A stretch of DNA of 62,434 bases from the IMG/VR virus record IMGVR_UViG_3300036859_000414, positions 1 to 62,434 of that record, one strand, 5' to 3'. Shown here one piece after another: positions 24,357 to 32,726 of the stretch. This stretch comes from a virus. The number at the start of each line of letters is the position of its first letter. The first letter of the stretch is position 1. A model generated the notes under the pieces. It saw nothing but the letters and a program-made list of their open reading frames with translations. It was not told the DNA's origin and searched no databases. The position numbers and the translations under genes were made by a program.

Positions 24357-25093
24357 TGGACTTTGAGGATCTTGTGCATCTGGGTAGATAGATTGAGCTC
24401 CGGATGCTCCTTCAGCACGTCGAGGCAGTACATCAAGTTCTGCTTCTCGATCTCGAACTTGCCGTTTCTCGGCTGGATGAAGACCTTCTTGCCTTCATTC
24501 GCCCAGCGGATTGCGTCAGAGAGGTCAGGCCATTTCTTGAGTTCGCCGTTCTGCGACTCGTTCGCAGTCTTGTAGCCTTCTGGTAAGACTCTCCAATGAG
24601 TCGAGTCGCTGCGGTTGATCTCTCCAAGCCCTGGCACAATAACTTTCACTTCGTGTGCCTTAAAGATCATCTCTTCGAGGAAGCCTGGCTTCGGTGATAC
24701 ACAGAGCCACACAGCGCCTGAGTACGCTCGAACAAAATCGGGCGAGAGTGTAGCTTCGCCAAGCATCTTAGTACCGCTCGTCTCGATGTGGATCATCGGC
24801 GGGTGCGCCAGCTTGTTGAATGCTCGGAAGAGAGGGTCAAGCTCTTGGTCGAGAGGCTCGCCACCTGTGAGACATACGTGCCTGTACGGCTCGGTCCAGG
24901 TAGCCAACTCTAACTCTCCCAGCTCTCCACCGCCTCTCCAACCGGGTCCGACTTTGTCGAAATCCGTGTCGCAGTGCTGGCAGATTCTCTTGCCAACAGA
25001 GCACCCGACGAAGCGGATGAAGGCCATAGGAGTGCCTGTGTAGACGCCTTCGCCCTGCAGCGACTTAAACCGTTCAGCGATCTTGTACTTCAT
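24353..25093 (-). CDS. queE: 7-carboxy-7-deazaguanine synthase (radical SAM)
   Basis: 246 residues. LQGEGVYTGTP at the N-terminus, then the Fe-S cysteines Cys31, Cys38 and Cys41 (GCSVGKRICQHCDTDF), then the SAM motif TGGEPL and SPKPG, all typical of QueE. Spacing CX6CX2C is longer than the usual CX3CX2C. It converts 6-carboxytetrahydropterin to 7-carboxy-7-deazaguanine (CDG). It shares the cluster with QueD and FolE. Confidence 0.92.
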   Translation of the reverse strand: MKYKIAERFKSLQGEGVYTGTPMAFIRFVGCSVGKRICQHCDTDFDKVGPGWRGGGELGELELATWTEPYRHVCLTGGEPLDQELDPLFRAFNKLAHPPMIHIETSGTKMLGEATLSPDFVRAYSGAVWLCVSPKPGFLEEMIFKAHEVKVIVPGLGEINRSDSTHWRVLPEGYKTANESQNGELKKWPDLSDAIRWANEGKKVFIQPRNGKFEIEKQNLMYCLDVLKEHPELNLSTQMHKILKVQ

Positions 25094-25392
25094 CAGTACA
25101 CCTTGACCCTTCCGACGACTTCCTTGATAAGCTTGTCGAGTGCTTCGGCCGTGAGATGCTTCTGAATCGCTAGGTCGATCTCGAGCATCTTCTCTCCGAG
25201 CAGTTGCTGTGTCAGCCGCACGACTTCCTGCTCGATGATCTTTTTCACAGGATGGTCGTATTGCTTCGTGATGTTGGCGACATACTCGTTAACCATCTTG
25301 ACGAGTGTCTCACCGAGAACGCTATGCAAGACAGCTTCTGCGATGGCTCGATTGATGTCTTCTGCTTTCAGCTCGACTCGGATTTCGCTCAT
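25093..25392 (-). CDS. Helical protein, 99 residues
   Basis: ATG at 25392, overlapping QueD's stop. Almost entirely amphipathic helix (SEIRVELKAEDINRAIAEAV and later segments), likely coiled-coil or oligomeric. It sits between queD and queE; function unknown. Confidence 0.6.
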   Translation of the reverse strand: MSEIRVELKAEDINRAIAEAVLHSVLGETLVKMVNEYVANITKQYDHPVKKIIEQEVVRLTQQLLGEKMLEIDLAIQKHLTAEALDKLIKEVVGRVKVY

Positions 25393-25796
25393 CGCACCCT
25401 CTCGATCCTCTGGTCCTGTCTCTCTGCAATAGCCGCGTACTTCGCAGTCTCGTGCACGACGACCTTCTCGACGTTGTAGTCTCGGTCGAGTACTTGGTTG
25501 AAGATCAGGGTCGCGATGTTCTCTGTCGTCGGCTCGACGTTCAGAACTACGACTCGAAAGTGCATAGCGTCGAGCGTGTCGATGAGAGGGTCCTCTTCGT
25601 AGAGTACCATCGCATGATCTAGATCCTCTAAGAGGCTCCACAACATGTCATCGGCTCTCTTGAAGTCGATGAACTCACCCATGGTGTGGATGTGTACTTC
25701 GACCGTCACGTTATGCCCATGCGGAGACGAGCAGATGCCGTCATAAGACGGAAGGCGATGGCCCATCGAGATCGTGCGTTGGATCTTGATCTTCAC
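25389..25796 (-). CDS. queD: 6-carboxy-tetrahydropterin synthase
   Basis: 135 residues. Zinc ligands His13, His26 and His28 with the catalytic Cys22 (MGHRLPSYDG then CSSPHGHN), then LDHAMVL, EPTTENIA and the final VHET motif. It converts dihydroneopterin triphosphate to 6-carboxy-5,6,7,8-tetrahydropterin, the QueE substrate. ATGA overlap with both neighbours. Confidence 0.92.
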   Translation of the reverse strand: MKIKIQRTISMGHRLPSYDGICSSPHGHNVTVEVHIHTMGEFIDFKRADDMLWSLLEDLDHAMVLYEEDPLIDTLDAMHFRVVVLNVEPTTENIATLIFNQVLDRDYNVEKVVVHETAKYAAIAERQDQRIERVR

Positions 25797-25975
25797 TTCG
25801 GCTCTCCTTGTGGGAAGAGACGCTCCACGCAGTTCTGTCGAACGACAGAGTCATCTGCGTTGATCACACAGAGCTCGAGGTCCTTGAGCTGGGGGATCGT
25901 GAGCTTGACGGTCTTCTGGCCACAGGCAAGACTCAGCGCTGTGACGAGAAGGACGAGCCTGAGTAGGTCTCGCAT
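25793..25975 (-). CDS. Small putative lipoprotein
   Basis: 60 residues. Hydrophobic signal with lipobox LSLAC (RDLLRLVLLVTALSLACG), then a short polar domain with one more Cys pair. Predicted to be anchored at a membrane. Phage small lipoproteins may act in superinfection exclusion or as spanin parts; no evidence selects one. Confidence 0.6.
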   Translation of the reverse strand: MRDLLRLVLLVTALSLACGQKTVKLTIPQLKDLELCVINADDSVVRQNCVERLFPQGEPK

Positions 25976-25983
25976 GGGTCCTC

Positions 25984-26316
25984 CTAGAACGGGATGTCGG
26001 TGTCTGGAACGGGTAGTGCTTCTTCGATGAGAGGCGATCGGACTCTTTCGAAGTTCGGCACAAAGAGCCTCGAGATCAACGGTCCGAAGGCCGCGTTGCC
26101 TGTCACGAGTGCGACTGGCTTCGAGTAGCGCTCTCGACTTCCTTCGTACTGTTTCGTTGCGTATGTCGTACCCGTCTGCGGCGTGACGACAATCAGTTCG
26201 TGGCTACACGAACAGAGGCCTGGAAGGCATTGGATCGGATTCTCGCCTTTCGGATCGCAGTAGGCGCAGTACCGCCACGTCTTCGCCATCAGTTCGAAGT
26301 TCCTCAGATCAGCCAT
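25984..26316 (-). CDS. Cys-rich hypothetical protein, 110 residues
   Basis: CAYCDPK, then CLPGLCSCSHE: five Cys and a His suited to zinc. The C-terminal half is strand-rich and Pro-rich. Overlaps the kinase gene by 13 bases. Function unknown. Confidence 0.6.
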   Translation of the reverse strand: MADLRNFELMAKTWRYCAYCDPKGENPIQCLPGLCSCSHELIVVTPQTGTTYATKQYEGSRERYSKPVALVTGNAAFGPLISRLFVPNFERVRSPLIEEALPVPDTDIPF

Positions 26317-26831
26317 GGTCCTACCTTCCTTTCGACGCTCGTCATCAGTGAGACAAGAGCGTCCTGGTCATTGCGTACGATCTCATCTGGTGCGACGTAC
26401 TGCAGACCACCCTCAGCAGGATGGTTCTCGTCTCGGTCACCTTTGACATAAACCGTCCCGTCTCGGTTGAACCGTTCGACCCTGAGGATCTTTCCGCCTA
26501 CAGCTCGGATCATGTCTGCTTCTTCGGGAAAGCGGACACCTGCGATCACAGCGATCGGAGGTTGGTGATCGACCATCGCCCAGTAGACACAATCTACCCA
26601 GACTGAAGGTGTAGTAGCTCGAAGAGCCATTCCTACCTTCTGTAGAGTGCTCGGATCTCTATGGAGCATCACGCCCTGTATCCGTGCGTAGGAAGCTATC
26701 GCATCGCTGAACGTGTAGCGGCGAACGTCTCGGTGGAGCCACGAGATCATCCTCGCGACTTCATCCTTCCCGTGTCCAGCTCGGCCTGTGATGCCAATCA
26801 CTTTCGTGTTGCCGATAGGAGAGTACGTCAC
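26304..26831 (-). CDS. Deoxynucleoside monophosphate kinase
   Basis: 175 residues. P-loop GITGRAGHGKDEV at the N-terminus, a lid-like segment, and IAVIAGVRFPEEADMIRAVG, a pattern shared with phage dNMP kinases. It phosphorylates dNMPs for replication, and possibly the modified nucleotide pool. ATGA overlap with the upstream gene. Confidence 0.75.
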   Translation of the reverse strand: MTYSPIGNTKVIGITGRAGHGKDEVARMISWLHRDVRRYTFSDAIASYARIQGVMLHRDPSTLQKVGMALRATTPSVWVDCVYWAMVDHQPPIAVIAGVRFPEEADMIRAVGGKILRVERFNRDGTVYVKGDRDENHPAEGGLQYVAPDEIVRNDQDALVSLMTSVERKVGPWLI

Positions 26832-27205
26832 GCTGCCTCCTTGAGCATGAGGATCTTGCGAAGGCAGAGGGCGTGCTCGATAAGGCTCTTCTGGGCTTCG
26901 AGGATGAACGCATAATCTGCTGCGTCGATGCTCGATTCGAAGATGATGCCTTCTCCGTACGCTATCGCATCGAGGATCTCTTCGTACTGGTCACGTACGA
27001 ACGATCTGCCGTTGAACGGTTGCAGAGGCTGACCGTAGCGTTGAATGCCGAGCTGGAGACGAGCCTGCAGATCTAGAGCAACCGCATCTGTAAGTTCATT
27101 AATCTGCCACAGCCGACGAAGTCGAATGGTCGCTTGTACATGACACACTCGACCGTCTGTGCTGTTTGGAAGAGGCTGATCTCCGTCTCGCTCTTTCAGG
27201 CTCAC
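26828..27205 (-). CDS. MazG/dUTPase-like all-alpha protein
   Basis: 125 residues. RLQLGIQRYGQPLQPFNGR then DQYEEILDAIAYG is the pattern of phage MazG-like proteins in which an ExxD helix binds metal. The C-terminus is helical. Probably a nucleotide pyrophosphohydrolase; adjacent to the dNMP kinase. Confidence 0.6.
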   Translation of the reverse strand: MSLKERDGDQPLPNSTDGRVCHVQATIRLRRLWQINELTDAVALDLQARLQLGIQRYGQPLQPFNGRSFVRDQYEEILDAIAYGEGIIFESSIDAADYAFILEAQKSLIEHALCLRKILMLKEAA

Positions 27206-27393
27206 TCTACTCCCTCCAGTTCCTTCATCAAACGATCAATGGTCCTCTGCGCAGAGTCTCGATGGTGAATCGCCATTTCGAGCACTGTTCGCTTCGCTCG
27301 GATCTCATCGACCGTGTACGTCTTCGTAGTCTGCAGCGGAGAGGCTACAGGCACGAGTGTGATGATCCTCTGATTGAACTGTCTTTCGTTCAT
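27202..27393 (-). CDS. Small protein, 63 residues
   Basis: ATG at 27393 with ribosome site GAGGTGGGAAG. Helical second half (EIRAKRTVLEMAIHHRDSAQ). The frame stays open upstream to an ATG at 27519, which would add 42 residues (LYELVGSGLGDPYPAMG) that look protein-like but lack a ribosome site. The longer form is possible. Confidence 0.55.
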   Translation of the reverse strand: MNERQFNQRIITLVPVASPLQTTKTYTVDEIRAKRTVLEMAIHHRDSAQRTIDRLMKELEGVE

Positions 27394-27707
27394 CTTCCCA
27401 CCTCTACGAGCCTGTCGACAGTGATCGCGAGAGTGCGTAACGCTCTCACACCCCATTGCTGGGTAAGGGTCTCCCAACCCACTACCGACAAGCTCGTACA
27501 GATGCCCCGAATATCGCATCGGGGCCACCGCGAGAGGTCTTACTTTGCTCCTACCCGGATCAGCAGTTCATCGAGAGTCCTAGAAAAGCTTTGAACGGAT
27601 TCTCGATCCATCCCTCCTCGGATCATGGGAGCAGCGCCTTTCCTCATTGGCTCTTCGCGACTAGACTCATCAAACAGTGTACTCAGCAACAGCAGTAGAC
27701 GTTCTTC
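27394..27707. other. Intergenic region with hairpin and micro-ORF
   Basis: 314 bases. A GCCCCGA/TCGGGGC hairpin (27503-27524) lies downstream of the DUF669-like gene and may end its transcript. A 28-codon frame at 27540-27626 on the minus strand (ATG after AGGAAAGG) is a low-confidence micro-gene. Nothing else was seen. Confidence 0.45.
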
Positions 27708-28106
27708 TTACACGAGCGCAATGTGCTTCTTCACCTCGTTCTTGTCGGGATAGCCTCCCGTTCCCTTCTGGATCACGACCGCGGCACCGAACTCGAGACC
27801 GACCAACTGGTCCGAATCCGTCACACGGAAGTCGTCGGGATGCCCCGTGATCTTCAGCATCTCGCGAAGACGGAAAGATCCATCTCCCGTCAGCGAGTAG
27901 TTCTGAAAGACGTACCGTCCCAGCTCCTTGATGTCGCCGGGACCCGTGACGATGAGCTGGGCCTTGATGTACGGGCCTTTCGCGTCCTGGCTCTTCGGCG
28001 TCGCCACGTACTCCGCCTTGTGCACGCGGAGGTTGTACGTTGCTTCGGGGATGGTGGAAAGGCCTTCGGACATTTCGCCCACAGCAGGTGCGTTCGGAAT
28101 AAGCAT
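27708..28106 (-). CDS. DUF669-like / single-strand-binding-like replication protein
   Basis: 132 residues, beta-rich with conserved-looking LTGDGSFRLREMLKITGHPD and VGLEFGAAVVIQKG, like DUF669-type proteins that travel with phage recombination ATPases. Third codon positions are mostly G/C, as in the capsid gene, suggesting an abundant protein. No OB-fold SSB was recognised elsewhere, so this may fill that role. It follows the AAA ATPase gene directly. Confidence 0.6.
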   Translation of the reverse strand: MLIPNAPAVGEMSEGLSTIPEATYNLRVHKAEYVATPKSQDAKGPYIKAQLIVTGPGDIKELGRYVFQNYSLTGDGSFRLREMLKITGHPDDFRVTDSDQLVGLEFGAAVVIQKGTGGYPDKNEVKKHIALV

Positions 28107-28121
28107 GACTTCTCTTCTCTC

Positions 28122-29027
28122 CTAGGGTTTTGCCGGCTGAACTGCCGGCGTTGTGGTTCGTGCAGCCGCAGCGATTTGCTGAGGCGTCTTGGCGACTTCG
28201 GGTGCTGTCACCGTGAGCTGAGGAATGAGATGGTACTCTCCCTGCAGCACACGGAGAATCAGTCCGAGGTCAGGCTTGCAGTACTTCGGAACGCGTGCCC
28301 CTTCCTTCAAACGGACACGTGCGACAATATCACCCTCGTTCTCGGTCACGAACTGTCGCACGCCGTTGATCATGCGAAGACGCATTGTGGCTTCAGGCCA
28401 CCCAGGAAGCTCTTTCGGGAGTTTTGCTCCTGGCAGTTCAGGTCCTGGATACTCCTTCTGGTTCGGAACCTGTCCTTCTGTGATACTCTGCTCCCGACAC
28501 GTTAGGATGAGAGGGACGGGAAGGCTCATAAGGTCTCTGACGACCTTCCGTCCTCTCTCAGCGATGTAGGGATACGCTGTTCTCGGGTCTTTGTGACCTC
28601 CGCTCTTCGCATCCCAGATCATGTCCCAGCCCTTCATCGCGATTGCAGCAGCTTCGAGCATGGGACCTACGCCTGTGAGAGAGTCGACCGCCAGACAACG
28701 GAACGGTCCGTGTGCCTGATAGTACAGCTCTCCAGGTTTCGCTCTTGCCTTCAACTCTGCAGTCACAGCGACTAGCTGGTTCAAGAAGTCGATCGGGACG
28801 GCACCGAGGCGCAAGTCGCCCAACGTGCTCATCCCTTTCGTGTTCCCGTCCTCTGTGGCTAGGACGAGAGGGTCTAAGTGCTTCAGAGTCCGCAACGCGT
28901 TCGTCTTCCCTGCGCCAGCAATGGCGTAGTAGAAGATCGTCGGCCACATCCGACGACCGTCCATCTCGTCTGTGAAGAACAGAGCAGGAAGAGATGAACG
29001 TACTGCTGGTGCGGGAGGTGTGCCCAT
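28122..29027 (-). CDS. RecA-fold/AAA ATPase, Sak4-like recombination protein
   Basis: 301 residues. Walker A AIAGAGKTNAL near residue 37, Walker B-type CLAVDSLTG near 110, and a sensor region LILTCREQS near 175. This order fits phage nucleotide-binding proteins of the AAA_24/Sak4 group involved in single-strand annealing or recombination. It is followed by a DUF669-like protein and preceded further upstream by a PD-(D/E)XK nuclease, a typical recombination trio. Confidence 0.75.
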   Translation of the reverse strand: MGTPPAPAVRSSLPALFFTDEMDGRRMWPTIFYYAIAGAGKTNALRTLKHLDPLVLATEDGNTKGMSTLGDLRLGAVPIDFLNQLVAVTAELKARAKPGELYYQAHGPFRCLAVDSLTGVGPMLEAAAIAMKGWDMIWDAKSGGHKDPRTAYPYIAERGRKVVRDLMSLPVPLILTCREQSITEGQVPNQKEYPGPELPGAKLPKELPGWPEATMRLRMINGVRQFVTENEGDIVARVRLKEGARVPKYCKPDLGLILRVLQGEYHLIPQLTVTAPEVAKTPQQIAAAARTTTPAVQPAKP

Positions 29028-29213
29028 CTAACCCTTTGCGGAAGCCGCTTCTTCCTCGTCTGCCTCGTCCTGGACTTCGTCGAGGGAATCTGCGATCCCA
29101 GGAATCGTGGTCTCGACGATCGCATCGACCTCTTCGGCCATGAGCTCGCGGTTCTCGGGATACGCTTCCCGGATACCGTTTGCGATCTCGAGGATCAGTT
29201 CGTCACGTGTCAT
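29028..29213 (-). CDS. Acidic 61-residue protein
   Basis: Helical and very acidic (ADSLDEVQDEADEEEAAS). The stop abuts the ATPase start. Possibly a DNA-mimic or accessory protein, inferred only from charge. Confidence 0.6.
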   Translation of the reverse strand: MTRDELILEIANGIREAYPENRELMAEEVDAIVETTIPGIADSLDEVQDEADEEEAASAKG

Positions 29214-29297
29214 CTGTCTACTCCGCTTTGAGATGGCCGCTACATTGTCGGCCGGTTTACGCTCAATGTGGTCGCTAAGGCGTTCCCACGAATGTCG

Positions 29298-29741
29298 TTA
29301 GTGATCCTGTCGTTCTTTGAGCTTCTCGACGAGCCACGGCTCTCCGTGCAGGTAGAGGTTCTCTGAGTCCGACGGAAGCTCGGTCTTCTCTTCCGGAAGC
29401 TTGTGTAAGAGGTCCCAGTAGAGCTGTTTCACTCTCGGTCCGAAGTGCTTCACGATCTCGTCGATGTTCGGTTGAGCACCTTCGTACCAGGACATCTCAG
29501 GCGGACGGTTCGCAAGAATGTCTTCGACGACCTCGAGGCCCTGCTTCTGGTACTCAGGCGGTGGCTCGGTACTCGTCTTCGGAGGTCGTGCAAGCGCAAC
29601 TGCGCCAGCGATTTCCGGATGTCCAGCGATGGTCGCAACGGTCGCGATCACTTCTGGATGATCCGAGACGTACTTCGCGCCGAGGATGAGGCCTTTACCG
29701 GCTGTCGCCAGACCCTTACCAAGCTTGCTCATAAAGCTCAT
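29298..29741 (-). CDS. Hypothetical protein, 147 residues
   Basis: N-terminal half hydrophobic and Gly/Ala-rich (LGKGLATAGKGLILGAKY), the second half acidic with a Trp/Leu cluster (VKQLYWDLLHKLPEEKTE). A membrane-interacting N-terminus is possible. The 84 bases downstream hold a GGCC...GGCC inverted repeat and no gene. Function unknown. Confidence 0.6.
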   Translation of the reverse strand: MSFMSKLGKGLATAGKGLILGAKYVSDHPEVIATVATIAGHPEIAGAVALARPPKTSTEPPPEYQKQGLEVVEDILANRPPEMSWYEGAQPNIDEIVKHFGPRVKQLYWDLLHKLPEEKTELPSDSENLYLHGEPWLVEKLKERQDH

Positions 29742-29751
29742 ACGGACTCCT

Positions 29752-30093
29752 TCACTTCTTCTTCACCGTCAAGATGTACGCTCTGTCCGAGGCAAGGTCA
29801 TCGAGGTGAAGTTCGTAGTCCTCTGCCTTGTGAAGATCGTCGTAGGAGAATGTGATGCACTCATCCTCACTGCGTAACACGGCAGCAACGAGCATCATCC
29901 ACTGACGGTTCTGTCGCTGTGGAGAGATTCTCGAGTCGTTGCCATCGATGTCTCTCGTACCCGTGCACGACGGAAAGTCTAGACAGCCCTGAAACCAATT
30001 CAGCGTGCGACGATTCTGCTTCCACTGCATCGGTCCGTTGCAAGAGGGACACAGTCCTACTGCCTTCGTGGGTTGAGGTGGTCCTGGCATCAC
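29752..30093 (-). CDS. Topoisomerase-type zinc finger fused to a small conserved domain
   Basis: 113 residues. CPSCNGP...FQGCLDFPSCTGTRD is a four-Cys topoisomerase-like finger. The C-terminal 50 residues, ending YILTVKKK, match in pattern the product of 32723-32938, which ends TVLTVKQK. Likely nucleic-acid binding. Confidence 0.65.
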   Translation of the reverse strand: MMPGPPQPTKAVGLCPSCNGPMQWKQNRRTLNWFQGCLDFPSCTGTRDIDGNDSRISPQRQNRQWMMLVAAVLRSEDECITFSYDDLHKAEDYELHLDDLASDRAYILTVKKK

Positions 30094-30362
30094 TGCACGC
30101 TCTTCGGAATCACAATAAGCCTTTCTGGATCATCGGTCCTCTGCAACTGGTACGCGCCAGGAGGCAGTGGAACACCGAGTGCATCTACGAGGTCTTCAAC
30201 GTAGAACGCGTATCCATCTGTCCGCGTGTAGCCCTGTCCGATGATCGTTCCGCTCTCATCGTAGACGACTACACGCTGCTGCACTCCTACCGAGATGGCT
30301 GGAAGGGCAGGTGCCTTTCGGTTCTTGGCCTTCTTAATCGTCACTTTCCTCGAAAGATCCAT
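30090..30362 (-). CDS. Small basic protein
   Basis: 90 residues from ATG 30362 (AAAGG upstream); a GTG at 30377 with GGAG upstream is the alternative. Basic N-terminus (SRKVTIKKAKNRKAP), then a beta-rich domain (QQRVVVYDESGTIIGQGY). Function unknown. Confidence 0.55.
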   Translation of the reverse strand: MDLSRKVTIKKAKNRKAPALPAISVGVQQRVVVYDESGTIIGQGYTRTDGYAFYVEDLVDALGVPLPPGAYQLQRTDDPERLIVIPKSVQ

Positions 30363-30727
30363 CGCCACCTTTGCCACCAGTGCTCCATCGTCGGCACGAC
30401 TTCGTTCCAGCCGTTTATCCGAATGAGCTTACCATCGTCGTCGAAGACCAGTTCAACCGTGCCGTTTCGATCAATTCGGCTAAACGGATCTCGTGTCCCG
30501 TTGATGAAGTACCGACACGAGTCTCTCGTCAGCACGATGTTGTATCTGAAGTTCTCGTTCGCTAAGAGCTCTTGCAGTACTTCTCGTGAGGTCGTGCCCA
30601 CTTCGAGATATGCTCTATCCGCCTTGAACGGACAGAACCGCTTCAGCATATCCACGATCGCAACCTTGCGAAGCGGATCTTCCGTCACTGCATCGACGAA
30701 CTCCTGCATCCAGTTCGAGGTGTACAT
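30341..30727 (-). CDS. Hypothetical protein, 128 residues
   Basis: Helix-rich N-terminal half (VAIVDMLKRFCPFKAD), beta-rich end with Trp/Arg cluster (EHWWQRWRWIFRG). Not recognised. Confidence 0.65.
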   Translation of the reverse strand: MYTSNWMQEFVDAVTEDPLRKVAIVDMLKRFCPFKADRAYLEVGTTSREVLQELLANENFRYNIVLTRDSCRYFINGTRDPFSRIDRNGTVELVFDDDGKLIRINGWNEVVPTMEHWWQRWRWIFRGK

Positions 30728-30916
30728 CTAGTCCTCGACGTGTGAGGAGACTACAGAGACGTCCGCTTCGACGCCTAAGGCATCAAGGAAGTCCTGTTTG
30801 ACTTGCTCTGCAAGCTCTTTAGGACTCGGCAGGACCGTCGAGACCTTCGCCTCCGGGTCCACGTCCTTCAGTTGGTCCTCCTCCACCGTCACTCTCAACG
30901 TCACTTCGTATCTCAT
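30728..30916 (-). CDS. Small protein, 62 residues
   Basis: ATG at 30916. Starts with a strand (RYEVTLRVTVEEDQLKDV), then a helix, then a short strand. The start lies inside the 3' end of the nuclease gene in another frame (98-base overlap). Function unknown. Confidence 0.55.
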   Translation of the reverse strand: MRYEVTLRVTVEEDQLKDVDPEAKVSTVLPSPKELAEQVKQDFLDALGVEADVSVVSSHVED

Positions 30917-32036
30917 TGAGTGTCCTCCCAGCAGCGTCGTCTACGTAATCATTCCCGCGTTTCACGAAGATCATCCTTCGTGTCTCGTTGTCCTTCACGC
31001 AGAGGTCTCTGTGCGAGCACGTCCCGTACTGGAAACATTGCTGCGTGTTCTTCGGGAACGTGATCTTCCAACCGCCTTGGCGTCCTAGCTGGTACATTCG
31101 ATCCGCGTAGTAGTTGTACTTCGCACGGTCGTCGTCTACGATAGCGTGCTTCGCAGCGATCTCCCACGCCTTCATGCAGAACTCGAGCTCGAACTCTCTC
31201 AGATCATCGATCGTGCGAGTATAGATCTCTCTGTGGAACTGAGGCACTTGGGTCTTCACCATCCCGTCGATGATCGCACCTCGGATCATCACAGGCTTGG
31301 CGCCACGTGCAAGAGCGTCGATGCTCAATTGCTTCGTGCCGCCGTAGATGTAAGCTGTCAGCTGTATGTCGATCTCGAACTGGAGAAAGTTGCGCATGTC
31401 CATCTTCTTCATCGTCTTATAATCGACGATGTAGAGTCCGTTCATGAACGTGACGAGATTATCCAGACGACCGACGAGGTAGACGCCTGTCTGTTCTCCC
31501 ACCTCCACACAAAAGGCAAGCTCCATACCGAGCGGCTTCCAGAGCTGGCCACGTCCTGCGTAGTGGGCACGATACGCTGGTAGGAGACGTCGAACAGTAT
31601 CCAGATTCTCTGTAAGCTCTTCTTCATCCTCGACGCCTTTCATGAGAGACTGAGGCGTTTCGCGTCGGATGCTTTCCTCTGCGATCTTCAGACCTTCGGC
31701 AAAGGCTTCTGGTGTTCCTCCACCTTCATGCGCGACGACTTGTGCAGCATGGACAGCAGTCCCGACCTTGAAGTGCTTCTTCACTCGCTCTGGTGCGAGC
31801 ATCTCGATATTCCACCAGCCGTAGTATCGGTCGCACGTCTGATAGCTCTTCCAACGTGATTGGTTGAGGAAGAACTTCGGTGGTGCTTCGATAAAAACGG
31901 CTTGAGGGTTCTCGCGTTTGAGGCTTTCGATGTGCGAACGGACGTTGAGATGGTTATAGTCATGCTCTTTCAAGAAGAGCAGAGCAGATTCGATGTCGTG
32001 TCCGAGATCTAGAGCCTTTTGCGGATCGGCTGTCAT
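30819..32036 (-). CDS. PD-(D/E)XK nuclease, Cas4/AddB-type with Fe-S cysteines
   Basis: 405 residues; ATG at 32036 overlaps the small upstream gene by ATGA. VGRLDNLV and LYIVDYKTM supply the catalytic Asp...Asp-x-Lys core. One Cys in YQTCDRYY near residue 70 and three in CFQYGTCSHRDLC near the end match the split Fe-S cluster of Cas4/AddB nucleases. It probably processes DNA ends in recombination with the ATPase at 28122-29027. The last 30 residues are Gly/Glu-rich and overlap the next gene. Confidence 0.8.
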   Translation of the reverse strand: MTADPQKALDLGHDIESALLFLKEHDYNHLNVRSHIESLKRENPQAVFIEAPPKFFLNQSRWKSYQTCDRYYGWWNIEMLAPERVKKHFKVGTAVHAAQVVAHEGGGTPEAFAEGLKIAEESIRRETPQSLMKGVEDEEELTENLDTVRRLLPAYRAHYAGRGQLWKPLGMELAFCVEVGEQTGVYLVGRLDNLVTFMNGLYIVDYKTMKKMDMRNFLQFEIDIQLTAYIYGGTKQLSIDALARGAKPVMIRGAIIDGMVKTQVPQFHREIYTRTIDDLREFELEFCMKAWEIAAKHAIVDDDRAKYNYYADRMYQLGRQGGWKITFPKNTQQCFQYGTCSHRDLCVKDNETRRMIFVKRGNDYVDDAAGRTLNEIRSDVESDGGGGPTEGRGPGGEGLDGPAES

Positions 32037-32197
32037 CTCACACCTGGCGCTCTCGGAACAGGAATGGTCTGCGGACAGATTGGAAAGAGTATGTAGCCTC
32101 TCTTCAAGCAGTCGTTCGAGTACCATGCCACGTTGTACACGAACCACAAGCAGAAGGAAGCTGCGAGCACGATCACAAGAGCGTCTTTGAATCGCAT
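32033..32197 (-). CDS. 54-residue membrane protein
   Basis: ATG at 32197, TGA overlapping the nuclease ATG. N-terminal hydrophobic helix (DALVIVLAASFCLWFVYNVA), then two Cys in a short periplasmic or cytoplasmic tail. Unknown role. Confidence 0.6.
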   Translation of the reverse strand: MRFKDALVIVLAASFCLWFVYNVAWYSNDCLKRGYILFPICPQTIPVPRAPGVR

Positions 32198-32198
32198 G

Positions 32199-32726
32199 TT
32201 AGACACCTGGTCCTGTGCACGTATCGAGCTGGTTGTTCAGAGCGAGTTGCACCTTGCGCTTCTGACACTTGAGACAGATGTCCGACATGCCAAAGACGTG
32301 CTTTGTGCCAAGGACACTGTCTTCTTCTCTCCGCAGGAGCATCAGCAGTCCGTAGGACAGAGCTTTCATGTCCTCCTGGACGCGAGTCACCGCTGCGACG
32401 AGATCGATATCCTCAACGTCTCGCTCCATAATCTCTTCGAGACGAACGAGCAGCTCAGCCTCGGCTGTGCTTGTACTTCGAAGTGCCATGGTCTGCCTTA
32501 TCGCTTGGACAGCTTGCTGTCCAAACTGGAGAAACGAGTTCTGTAGTTGCTCGAGCTCTTTCGAGAGCTCCGTTGCTGCATCTGCAATGGCTCTTAAGCC
32601 TTCTTCCGTCGAGTGCACTGCGCAAAAGAGCTCGTCGACCGTTCCGTCCTTTGAGACCGTAGTGCAACATCCACACACGAAGTTGTACTGGACGCCAGCT
32701 CGATAGTCGACTCCTGTCCCTTTCAC
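32199..32726 (-). CDS. Coiled-coil protein with N-terminal and C-terminal Cys pairs
   Basis: 175 residues. CGCCTT at the start and CLKCQKR near the end flank a long helical region (ELSKELEQLQNSFLQFGQQA). Possibly zinc-linked dimer; function unknown. Confidence 0.65.
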   Translation of the reverse strand: MKGTGVDYRAGVQYNFVCGCCTTVSKDGTVDELFCAVHSTEEGLRAIADAATELSKELEQLQNSFLQFGQQAVQAIRQTMALRSTSTAEAELLVRLEEIMERDVEDIDLVAAVTRVQEDMKALSYGLLMLLRREEDSVLGTKHVFGMSDICLKCQKRKVQLALNNQLDTCTGPGV

